From Patiria miniata (lineage: Eukaryota > Echinodermata > Asteroidea > Valvatida > Asterinidae): 64,000 nt of DNA. Positions within the stretch are counted from its first letter, which is position 1, and each line of letters starts with the position of its first letter. Under the pieces are notes generated by a model, which ran no database searches, was not told the origin of the DNA, and worked only from the letters and a program-made list of their open reading frames with translations. Location of the stretch: assembly GCF_015706575.1 (NCBI RefSeq), contig NW_024037062.1, positions 8,242,811 to 8,306,810 on the forward strand, given 5' to 3'. Of the stretch, positions 55,301 through 64,000 are shown piece by piece. The position numbers and the translations under genes are program-made.

Positions 55301-58300
55301 GTTGGATTCAGTTAACCCTTTCCTCACCATGGGCGACTTTTGTCGACAAGGAAGTGCCCCCTGCTGGTTCCCATGGGCGACTTTAGTCGACCAGGAAACC
55401 ACACACAGATATATTCACTACTTTTCAGAAAGCTGGCATGTTGATATGTTTGGCCGCCCATACATCAACCATATACCAGCTGAAAGAGTGTTTTCGGATC
55501 GTTCTAATGGTGTAGTTTAATGGTGTAGAATTCGTACAATATTTGTTGCCGAAACCTCATGTTTCACAGACTACACAGACTACACAGGCATGAGGGATTA
55601 GCCTGTTTCGACGTCACCCAGAGGCGAGTCGAAGCAATCTTGATGCCTTAAACCCGTCAGCCGTGCCCGTGCACAAAAACAGCTAGTGCGTGATATCACG
55701 GCCTCCGGCGCGAAATGGTTAAAGGGAATGTACATCATTGGCTTTTGCTGTAATTTTCAGAAATGAACTATTTGAGGGGTTAGTATAATAGATCAAATAT
55801 TGTTACACTGACATGTTTGAAGTTTTGTGTTCACAAATGCTGGAAAAACTAAGAAAAACAAAAATGTTCAAGTAGTCTGGTTCCTTGACTCCACTAAAAA
55901 TAAAATGGACCAATTTATAAATGCCAGAAAATTGTAAGGTAAGGAAACCAGTCTAGCTGGCCTGCACCCGTTCATGAACATGTAACTAATAGCAAACAAA
56001 ATTTGGACTGAAAAAAGTGTAAAGTTGGAGCAGTAGTTGAAAAATAGTTAGGTTTTTCCAACGGTGGTCGGCCGACCACCGTTGGAAATGTATACAAAAA
56101 TACAATTTTCTTGAAAATGACTTCATACCTGCTGCCATAATTTTACAGGATGATTTAGACTGTCATTTACCAACATCCTAGTAAGGTATTTCGTAAAAAC
56201 TTGGTAGTTTTATTTTTCGATGTTTGCAAATGTTGTATATTCCCTTTAAGCACTGCTAAAAAACTTTAAGCGCGCAAATCGTACCATTTGAAAGTCACTC
56301 ATTTTCAGAATTCAAGAAATGTGGTATTGAAATGTTACCCCTGTGAAATTTTGTTTGCAGTTCACAGCATGGTGAAAAACTACACCGCCGATTACGATAA
56401 AACTCTCATATTTAACAAAGTTCACCACGAACTGAACCAGTTCTGCAGCGCACACAATCTCCAAGAGGTCTACATTGAACTTTTTGGTAAGTAAACAATT
56501 ATGTGTTTGAAAAGCGTTTTTGGTTTTAGGAATGATAATTATGCAGTGACCATATGTATGGCATAATACAGGGTGTCCCCAAAACAACTTGTGCAAGCAG
56601 ATATCCTTTAATTTCTCAAAAACTACTTAACAAGAGAATTTCATCTTGATGGAGCATATTAATTATACTCTTGTGTATAATCAGTGAAAATGCCTTGGAA
56701 ATCCGTTCATGCAAACCAGAGATCTAGCAGATTGTAGAAGGCTATGGGTTTTTCACCCATTCCAATGGGATTTACACAGTTAGTGATATCAGTGCATCAG
56801 ATTGTCACGGGCCTTTTCACTCTGATGTAAATTTAGTTAACTGTGTAAATCCCATCCCATTGGAATGGGTGAAAAACCCATAGCCTTTTACAATCTGTTA
56901 GATCTCTGGTTTGCATGAACGGATTTCCATGGCATTTTCACTGATTATACACAAGAGTATAAATATGCGCCATTAAGATCAAATACTAATGTTAAGTAGT
57001 TTTTGAGAAATTAAAGGCTATATCTGCTTGCACAACTTTTTTGGGGGGACACATTCTTACATCAACGGTGAACAGCGCCACCTAGTGCTGCATTTTGTCC
57101 AGTCCTTGCCCTTTCCAGCAACCTCTTTTATTGCCAAATTTTAAACACTTCTTCGGAATTTGTTTTTAGCTATGTTATTGCCGTTGCACAATTTGGAGAG
57201 AGAAATTATATCACATCTTGCTTTTTCTTAATTTTTTCTTCAGACCAGATTGATGAGAATCTCAAGAAGGCTCTTCAGGCCGACCTGACCGTAATGGCGC
57301 CAGGCCTTTACATCCAGGTATAAACTCCGTTCGCAAACAATAGAGGGCGCTTCATAACCACTCGCGAAAGCTCTATGCAAGACACACCCTGTGTGCGCGT
57401 CCAGTCTGCCCAGGTTTGGCGCAAAGTACACAATAGTTTTACTTTTAGTCTAAATGTGCACAAACTGATATCATCATGTGTTCAAGAGTAACCGTGGTAG
57501 GATGGCATGGTCCAGTGGTTATGGTGTTTGACTCATGTACGGTGGTATGTGGGTTCGAACCCTCCCAGAAACATGGTGTTTGTGCCCTTGGGCTAGACAC
57601 TTAACTACAATTGCCTCTCTCCACCCAGGAGTATGAATGGGTACCTGTGAGGGTAGAGGACCGAATGTGTGCTGATATCGGCTGACGCGTGGTCTCGTGG
57701 CCTGATGAATGGGGGAATAAGGCCATGAGACACGTTTTTGCAGCAGCTCGAGATCAGCGCAATCTGGTACCGATTTATACTCCTGGGTGGAGAGAGGCAA
57801 TTGTAGTAAAGTGTCTTGCCCAAGAGCACAAGCGCCACGTTCCCCGTCAGGATTCGAGCCCACGTGCCACGGCACACCAGTCGAACACTGTAACCATTGG
57901 ACCACAGCGCTCCACATTTTGAACAAATCTTTAATTGTCTTTCTCTCTCTAAATCCATGATTTGTAAAAATCTCTTCAAAGTCGTCATCTCATATCATGT
58001 TTTTTTTTTCTTCATGCAGGCCGTCCGTGTCACAAAACCCAAAATTCCTGAATCCATACGCAAGAACTACGAATTGATGTGAGTACAAATTTGAAAGGTT
58101 TTTAGAGAAGTCTGATCTTCAAAAAGGCAAAGACAATTGTTTTGAAAATGTGCATGCTTGTAGAGATGCATGTTAAGTACACGTGATGAAAAGTGTTTTG
58201 CTCCATCGGACTAAGTGTTTCGTAATTGTCATCATCAATGTCTCATGCTTCATGATTGAGCATATTTTTCAGGAAATGAAGAATGGAAAACAAAAGATTT

Positions 58301-61069
58301 TGGCTACCATTGTAAAAAAATATTGACATTTTTCAAAATGCTGCAGAACCTATTTTATGAAGATTACTTCTTTCATGTGGGCGTTATTAGATGCCTCTAT
58401 CAATTACAATATAAGTCAAGTTCCAGGGCTTCGTTTAGTAGTTCATCAGGATAAGAATGACCCCCACCTTGCTTCACAAAATAGGCTCTAGAACAAAAAC
58501 TACTGGACCGAATCGGGCGATCTCGGTTTCATTTTTTTTCTAAAAAGATTCTCCATGCATTGGTATATGTGGTTTGAGTCTCAGGCTAGTGGAAGTATGA
58601 GGTTCCTTTCTTTTTTTTGGCCACCCTGTATAGCGCATCTACCAACTATTTACTTCTTTTTTTTGCAGGGAGAATGAAAAGACGAAACTCCTGATCGCTC
58701 AGCAGCACCAGAAGGTCGTGGAAAAAGAGGCGGAGACCGAGCGCAAGAAGGCGGTGATCGAGGCGGAGAAACAGGCCGAGGTCGCCCGCATCCACTTCGA
58801 CCAGAAGATCATGGAGAAGGAGAGCATGAAGAAGATCTCGGAGATTGAGGACGCCACCCACCTGGCGAAGGAAAAGGCGAAGACAGACGCGGAGTTCTAC
58901 AAGTCACATAAAGAGGCAGAATCTAACCAGGTGAGGAGATGCTCGGGGGCACCTCGCTGAGAGACAGTCGCAGACACATACAAGTTGTGTTTTACATACT
59001 CTTTAGGACAAGGCATTGTCTTTCCCTTTGTCCCTGTAATATAACACTCTCCCATAGACTAAGCACATAGAGTTCTACAAGTCGTAGAAGGCGGCAGAAT
59101 CCAACCAGGTGAGGAGATGCTGGGGGGGAACTCACCGAGAGGCTGAGTCAGTCATAGAACCACACAATTTATGTTTTACATAACCCCTGAGGACAAGGCA
59201 TTGTCTTTCCCTTTGTCCCTGTAATATAACACTCTCCCATAGACTAAGCACATAGAGTTCTACAAGTCGCAGAAGGAGGCAGAATCCAACCAGGTGATAA
59301 GACGCTCGGGGGGAACTCACTGAGAGGCAGAGTCAGTCGCAGACACACACAAGTTGTGTTTTACATAACGCACGAGGACAAGGCATTGTCTTTCCCTTTG
59401 TCCCTGTAATATAACACTCTCCCATAGACTAAGCACATAGAGTTCTGCAAGTCGTAGAAGGAGGCAGAATCCAACCAGGTGATCAGACGCTCGGGGGGAA
59501 CTCACTGAGAGGCAGAGTCAGTCGCAGACACACACACAAGTTGTGTTTTACATAACGCAGGTGGACAAGGCATTGTCTTTTCTAGGGGGGGACTAGACAC
59601 CATTTGACTTATATGCATAATGTGCACATGTACGTGTTGGTCCATGGCGGTTTTAGGTAACCTTATTACACTTAACATAATGTTTAGTTCAGTCTGACAT
59701 TGACATTAACTTTTGTTCATAATTAGTGTAATCTGCCGTCTAAAATACGAACATTCAATACAAAAACTAGCCACCTGAACATCGCGGGATCCACAGAAAT
59801 TGTTCGTAACAGCGATCGTTCGGTATAGCGATTTTAAGCTGCTGGTGCTCCGGTACTCACTTTTAAGTGCCCTTCAGAACTTCACCCTGCACGCCCTGGT
59901 AGTTACTGAAAGACGACAATGAACACATGCCGACTATTGAATTATTTCATTAATTACTCACTTTTTGGGCTTACTACCTGCAGCAATGGGTGGCTTTCCC
60001 CTTCTATTCCTTGGGGAAATAATAGCCACTTGTCGCTTTTTTGTTGACATTTTTCAACAACAATGTTCGGTATGTTTTGTACACAAAAAATCAGAAACCA
60101 AGGACGATATGCGGTATAGCTGAATGTTCGCTATAGTGGTGTTTTGTATAGCGACGTTCCGCTGTACAGGCAACAAGCAGCTGCTACATCAGGTGTAATC
60201 AAATAACGTTTTCTCCGTAAATATAAGACCTCATTCGTTGATTGCCATTACCGGGAAATATTTAACAAAACTCTCAATTTTGGATGGACAAATATCTACC
60301 TTTAACCACACACTTACCCCCTGATTTTACCCTACATTTTACATTTTTCTCATCAGAATGTTTTATGTTTTTTTTTTCATTTCAGATCAAACTCACGCCC
60401 GAGTATCTGGAGGTTCTGAGATTCCAAGCCATCGCTAACAACAACAAGATCTACTTTGGCAGCGACATTCCAAGCATGTTCTTCACTGACGAACCGGCCA
60501 CCAAGAAAGTCTCCACAACTGCTCGTCAGGTAAGCGCTTCAACGTCCATTCGGCAGATCGGTGAAGTGACGTAGAATTTATAAAAAATTTCTTGAAAAAC
60601 GTGTCGTCGTTTTATCTGAAATTTTGTCAGGAAAGGGTCTCTCATGAATTATTTCAAACTTTCGTAGCGCCGCAGTTTTTTTTTTAGCACTGGATTTTTC
60701 CTTAGATTTAGTTTTGAAAAAGGATTTTTTTTCCCCCCTCGTTTGGTCTGAAATATTTGTCCTTCTAGACTAGACTGGAGGACTTGTGAGCTAGACGTTG
60801 TTGTGGTTTGATACGCGATAACCCGCTGCCGCGAGAGGGCGCTATCACGACCAACTAATATCCACGAACCGTCGGAACAACGTCTAGGCCAATTCGTACT
60901 GGTTGTGTAATTACTTGTGATTGAACATGTAGACTGATAATTGGCGTACTTGTGTTGGTATTGACATCAACATTGCAAATGTGCTATGCATTTGCATTTA
61001 GCTGTAAATGTGATGATTAACCATTCCCACAATTTTTTCTTTTTATAACAGGAACCGAAAGTCCTCTGA
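52326..61069 (+). CDS. erlin: Erlin (ER lipid-raft SPFH/prohibitin-domain protein), 11 coding exons, 326 aa
   Basis: Erlins form large ER-membrane rings that recruit the RNF170 ubiquitin ligase to IP3 receptors for ERAD and bind sterols. The coding part begins at ATG 52357 ([10 protein letters not shown]). Exons: 52326-52441, 53198-53220 (23 bp), 53988-54068, 54423-54469, 55113-55174, 56361-56486, 57244-57317, 58020-58078, 58669-58930, 60386-60529 and 61052-61069; phases all agree. An N-terminal membrane segment (residues 4-22) leads into the SPFH domain ([70 protein letters not shown]). A charged coiled coil follows ([18 protein letters not shown]), then [20 protein letters not shown] and GSDIPSMF. 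The tail EPKVL is much shorter than in vertebrate erlins. The AG acceptor at 52324-52325 inside the 5' UTR implies an upstream noncoding exon, not located. Confidence 0.95.
52500..52880 (+). repeat. Dispersed repeat family R2 in erlin intron 1
   Basis: It parallels 34690-35090 (GATTTCGATTTCAAATCAAA, TATGCGATGTCACGC and GTGTCAACGCTTG). No termini were identified. Confidence 0.5.
53636..53896. mobile_element. ~260-bp TTAA-type MITE in erlin intron 2 (copy 1)
   Basis: It matches 62036-62291: CGTGTATACACGCAAAAGTT, TTCGGAACGGATGA, GCAGATGACG and GGTCCGGTCAATGTC. The right end is GGAAACTGGTTAA and the left end is a decayed TTGACCAGTTT. The flanking TTAA suggests a piggyBac-type element. Confidence 0.6.
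54569..55064. mobile_element. Tc1/mariner-type MITE, full copy in erlin intron 4
   Basis: CAGGGTGAGTCAAAAAACCG to ACTCACCCTG is flanked by TA, 496 bp, with the same long arms and centre as 23817-24298. The right end is 48 bp before the exon 5 acceptor. Confidence 0.78.
55312..55723. mobile_element. piggyBac-like element, TTAA flanks, CCCTTTC end
   Basis: The left edge is TTAACCCTTTCCTCACC and the right edge GGCGCGAAATGGTTAA. The CCCTTT-type terminus and TTAA site fit piggyBac. The repeated ATGGGCGACTTTTGTCGAC near the left end is internal. It lies in erlin intron 5, directly next to the following element. Confidence 0.6.
55724..56256 (+). mobile_element. TTAA-flanked MITE (piggyBac-type), copy 3, most complete
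   Basis: It starts TTAA-AGGGAATGTACATC and ends TGTATATTCCCT-TTAA, with the central palindrome GGTGGTCGGCCGACCACC. Copies are at 31957 and 44720. It shares the TTAA with the preceding element. Confidence 0.7.
56569..57056. mobile_element. ~487-bp nearly full palindrome, CAGGGTGTCCCC termini, erlin intron 6
   Basis: The left end is CAGGGTGTCCCCAAAACAAC, with TA before it. The right end is a decayed complement (TTTTTTGGGGGGACACATTC). Inner arms pair almost fully (AGATCTAGCAGATTGT against its complement; GTGAAAAACCCATAG). It resembles Tc1/mariner-type MITEs. Confidence 0.7.
57500..57758 (+). mobile_element. tRNA-derived SINE, forward copy in erlin intron 7
   Basis: The head CATGGTCCAGTGGTTATGG and GTGGGTTCGAACCCTCC has A- and B-box form. 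The body is TTGGGCTAGACACTTAACTA, TCTCTCCACCCAGGAGTATG and GCCTGATGAATGGGGGAATA. Confidence 0.75.
57759..57916 (-). mobile_element. tRNA-derived SINE, reverse copy joined tail-to-tail
   Basis: The minus strand has GGTCCAATGGTTACAGTGTT, GTGGGCTCGAATCCTGACG and the tail TTGGGCAAGACACTTTACTA. It abuts the forward copy, giving a large inverted repeat. Confidence 0.7.
58892..59575 (+). repeat. ~185-bp tandem repeat that includes the 3' end of erlin exon 9
   Basis: The last ~39 bp of exon 9 with its donor (58892-58930) recurs at 59070-59108, 59255-59293 and 59440-59478, each followed by ~145 bp of spacer. The spacer contains CATTGTCTTTCCCTTTGTCC and CTCCCATAGACTAAGCACAT and is complementary to 33840-33920. 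The second extra copy is intact at codon level ([13 protein letters not shown]); the other two have TAG in the codon after Ser. Confidence 0.85.
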
Positions 61070-61117
61070 AAAGTCTCATCAACCTCCGCCACGCTTACTG
61101 GAAGTAAGCCAACATTA

Positions 61118-61310
61118 CCAGGTCCCAATTTAACGGCGCGACTATTAAGCATGGAAAATCCCCTAAGCACAGAAAGTGTATGCTTAGCACAAAAAAAAAA
61201 CGGTTACCGGCCAACATTACATGCATTGGCTATTGCTGGTGGCTGGTACTCCCCTGATATTTGCTAAACAATTTTTTCGACTTAGCATGTCTGTAAAATT
61301 GGGCCCTGAT
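61118..61310. mobile_element. Degraded GCTTAAGCA-family MITE, erlin 3' end
   Basis: It resembles 41416-41661: CCCAATTTAACGGC, AGCACAGAAAGTGTATGCTT, GGTTACCGGCCAACATTACA and AAATTGGGCCC. It would lie in the erlin 3' UTR. Confidence 0.5.
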
Positions 61311-61594
61311 AACTTCCTGAGATACACCTTAAATTTTAATTTTTTTTCGGAACGTAATCACTTTGTTTTCATTCTTTTTGTACAATTTTTACCATTTACA
61401 ATTTTTGAAAGGCTACTTTTTCTTTAAACTCCCTTTTTGCTCAACCCCAACTCTGCTTGTTCCAACAATTAGCATTTTCCTGGGTAGCGCTGCCGATATT
61501 ACCGAGACTGGATTTGATTCGTCTTGTCGATAGAGACTGCCACTGCCGCGGCAACTCAGCCGCGTTTGTCACGGGACTGGCTGCAACATAGGGG

Positions 61595-61600
61595 AATAAA
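61595..61600 (+). promoter_or_regulatory. Candidate poly(A) signal AATAAA of erlin
   Basis: AATAAA lies 526 bp after the stop codon. Another, weaker candidate (GTAATAAAAATT) is near 61725. Motif call only. Confidence 0.35.
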
Positions 61601-62035
61601 ATTACAAGTTCAGTCTTTAGCCAAGACTAGCAAAACACTATAGCAGTGTTCAAAGTTTTAGGGCCAATTACAAAGTTTTAAATTTAACTTTACAAAAAAT
61701 TCTTGCAAAGAAATTGTCACCAGGTAATAAAAATTGCCCACTTCTTTGTTGGTATAAAATTTAATTTTATAATTAATGTGCAAACGTTACGATTCAGGTG
61801 TTTTTTTTCAATGTAAAATTTGGCAGTAGAAGGAGGCTTACAAAATTAGTTTATTGAAAAAGTAAAATTTAAGGTTGCATGGAGCGTTTACATTTGTTAT
61901 CTTAAAAGCAAATTTGAATCTGAGATGTAGATCAGTCGACCATTATTCACAGAATTGTCACATTATTCGACAAAAAAAAAAATTCTCCCGTAGAATTGGT
62001 AGAATTTATCAACAGGGATTACAAACAAATATTTC

Positions 62036-62295
62036 TTTAACCAGTCCATGTCAGATGACATGTATACACGCAAAGGTTTTGTGGTATTCGGAACGGATGA
62101 CGGATAAACACGCAGGGAGCGAGGCCTGAAATATCTGTCAGCGACCCGCTTGCAGCGAGCGAGGCCGGAAATCTCAGGGTGTGCTACCCGCAGATGACGG
62201 CCTGAACCCATCTGGCATCGAGGTTCGTGAAAAACAATCCCGTGTCTGGGTCCGGTCAATGTCAAAATAATCCTGGCGCGAAGTGGTTAATTAAG
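62036..62295. mobile_element. ~255-bp TTAA-type MITE (copy 2)
   Basis: TTAACCAGTCCATGTCAGAT to GGCGCGAAGTGGTTAA. It matches 53636-53896 for most of its length. 61600-62035 shows nothing recognisable. Confidence 0.65.
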
Positions 62296-62504
62296 AAAGA
62301 GATTTTCGGATGTTCCAGGAAAAGTAGCTAAAAAAATATATGAAATATGTAGTCGGCTTTAATGTGTAAATTTTGATATTTGCTTTTCAAAAGTTTATTA
62401 CTTTATTTCCTTTACTGTAATTTTTTCTTTTTCAATTTTCATCCTTTTCCCATCCCACCCCTACTCTGTAGTCGAACCCGGGTACGTGATTACTGTACAC
62501 TCAC

Positions 62505-62616
62505 GAGGCCCCCTTCAATGGAGAAACCATTGTGCTTGCTATTGTACAAAGCAACTGTCGAGACAGATTGTCTGAACAATAGCTAGCACAATGCTTGCAC
62601 CATTAAAGGGGGCCTT
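62505..62616. mobile_element. ~112-bp palindromic MITE
   Basis: The ends AGGCCCCCTTCAATGG and CCATTAAAGGGGGCCT enclose CATTGTGCTTGCTATTGT and a complement. Target duplication is unclear. Confidence 0.6.
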
Positions 62617-62623
62617 TGTGATA

Positions 62624-63800
62624 CAGGGTGAGTAAAAAAATCGGAACCCAAACCCACAGAAATATATTTCATATTAAGAAAAACATGTACTGTAGCACCA
62701 AAAATAATTAACTAATCACGGTCAACGCAGCTTGGAAATATTGTCCAATTACACGATATACAAACGGACGCGGAATGCACAAAACATGAGACAAACAAAG
62801 CTTAACGTACACAAATTCCATAGGGTTGTCTAAGGGGCGTGGCTAACTCGCAAACGGCAATAGGTCAATTATGCCTGGTAAGCCAATTTAATAACTACTT
62901 TTAGATGAAAAAATTACTTCAGTTGCTCAATCCGTTCAAATTGTATCACCATTTAAGCAAAATGACCCAAAAATCTGTTAAGTCCAAAATGCGATTTCAA
63001 GAATTGTCGTTACAATTGTCTTCAAACATCACCAGCGAAAAAACCTCAGTTTAAAGGTTAAAAATATTCAACAAAGTCCTTTTGCAGGCCCGTCTTTTTA
63101 ACAAAAAATGGATTTTACAAATCCTATTGTCGACCAATGGATTATAAAGATATTGTGTACTACAGTTGTTGAAACAAGTATTCTGTGTCATTTTTGTTGT
63201 TGTTTCAAACAGTCAGAACACACAATCAATTGTGTTTTTGGACAAAACTGATTTTAGGGTTACTTAGTGATAAAATTGTAACGTGTAGAACAATTGATAT
63301 AATTTTCTCACTGTAAAGTATTTTAATAAATTGGCTTATCTTCAAGCAAACTTGAATCCTTGATCCTGATTGGTCGATACATGGCAACAAGCCGTGCTAC
63401 ATATAACCATACCGCACGGCCACGGTCCATACCGCACTCCGCGTATTGCGCTATTCTAAGCCTACGTGACGCGATTAGTGCTGCACAATTCACTGTGAAT
63501 TCAAAAGTTGCGCGTAGGTTACACAGCATGCGTGTTCCAACTTTACTGTGCGTCAAGTTTGCTTGAAGATAAATTCGTTCTCGCGCTCGTGGAACACGGA
63601 AAATGTAGTGCGTTTGTGTCCCACATACCACTCGGCCTTCGGCCTCGTGGTTTGTGGGACACAGACGCACTACATTATTCCGTGTTCCAATCGCGCTCGC
63701 AAGATAACTAATATTTTAAGTCATAATTAATTTTGGTGCAACTTTTTTTATATGAAATATATTTCTATATTTTGGGGTTCCGCTTTTTTTTATCGCCCTG
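62624..63800. mobile_element. 1.18-kb Tc1/mariner-type non-autonomous element with nested hairpin
   Basis: It begins TA-CAGGGTGAGTAAAAAAAT and ends CGCCCTG-TA, with CGGAACCC near the left end mirrored by GGGGTTCCG near the right. The interior shows no transposase frame and contains an inserted hairpin at 63591-63688. Confidence 0.6.
63591..63688. mobile_element. ~98-bp hairpin with 9-bp flanking direct repeats
   Basis: The arm GGAACACGGAAAATGTAGTG... folds on GGCCTTCGGCC to its near-perfect complement ending CCGTGTTCC. TCGCGCTCG occurs directly outside both ends (63581-63589 and 63691-63699), as a target duplication would. Confidence 0.7.
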
Positions 63801-64000
63801 TAGAATTGATAGCGTACCCGAAGTGGTCTATACTGTAAAGCAGATTTTTTTTATTATCGGAACAAAAAATGGATGCAACTCTCTAAAGGTGCCTTAACGT
63901 AACAATTTCTCAAAAGTAGGTGGACAGGTCTTTTTATATGAGTGTGAAACGTGTGGAACAAAATGTAAATCTAATCAACAAATAAATCTTGTTGTTTCTT

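Noticed and set aside
59132-59505. Two similar minus-strand frames (62 codons each) as duplicated genes
   Set aside because: They are shadows of the erlin intron tandem repeat.

Overview
The window is eukaryotic: AT-rich, intron-rich, and dense in short inverted-repeat DNA transposons. The gene content (CYP2-clan P450s, a secreted discoidin protein, a trypsin-like protease and an erlin with vertebrate-like architecture) suggests an invertebrate deuterostome. An echinoderm is my best guess, but this is inference from gene style and from a foldback element resembling the sea-urchin TU class.

Layout. (1) 313-1434 (+): the last two exons of a trypsin-like serine protease; its 5' part lies before the window. 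(2) 3947-9664 (-): P450 gene A, six exons, 510 aa. (3) 9925-20550: a 10.6 kb palindromic foldback element, inserted about 260 bp upstream of the gene A start codon and flanked by a 5-bp duplication (ATGCC). Its arms alternate unique modules, short tandem repeats and a ~68-bp satellite, and the satellite holds a PIF/Harbinger-like MITE. (4) 22925-29697 (-): P450 gene B, 508 aa. (5) 34258-37351 (-): a four-exon gene for a secreted F5/8 type C (discoidin) protein, 232 aa. (6) 38901-39490 (-): a P450 pseudogene (D) with only a broken exon 1 and an intact last exon. (7) 41950-47301 (+): P450 gene C, 511 aa, head-to-head with D. (8) 52326-61069 (+): an erlin gene, 11 coding exons, 326 aa. The remaining sequence is dispersed repeats and unique noncoding DNA.

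The four P450 copies share exon boundaries, intron phases and homologous 5' and 3' flanks, so they arose by segmental duplication with one inversion. Because the flanks are homologous, several transposon insertions can be read against empty sites in sister copies: the giant palindrome and a 669-bp element occur only at A, and an 84-bp palindrome only at B. The P450s are predicted microsomal monooxygenases and erlin an ER-membrane ERAD scaffold. The protease and discoidin protein look secreted. I see no sign that these genes form one pathway; the P450s are a tandem family and the rest are neighbours.

Exon models were made by eye from splice signals, reading frame and comparison between the P450 copies. 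Family names for transposons rest on terminal repeats and target-site duplications only; no transposase gene was seen.
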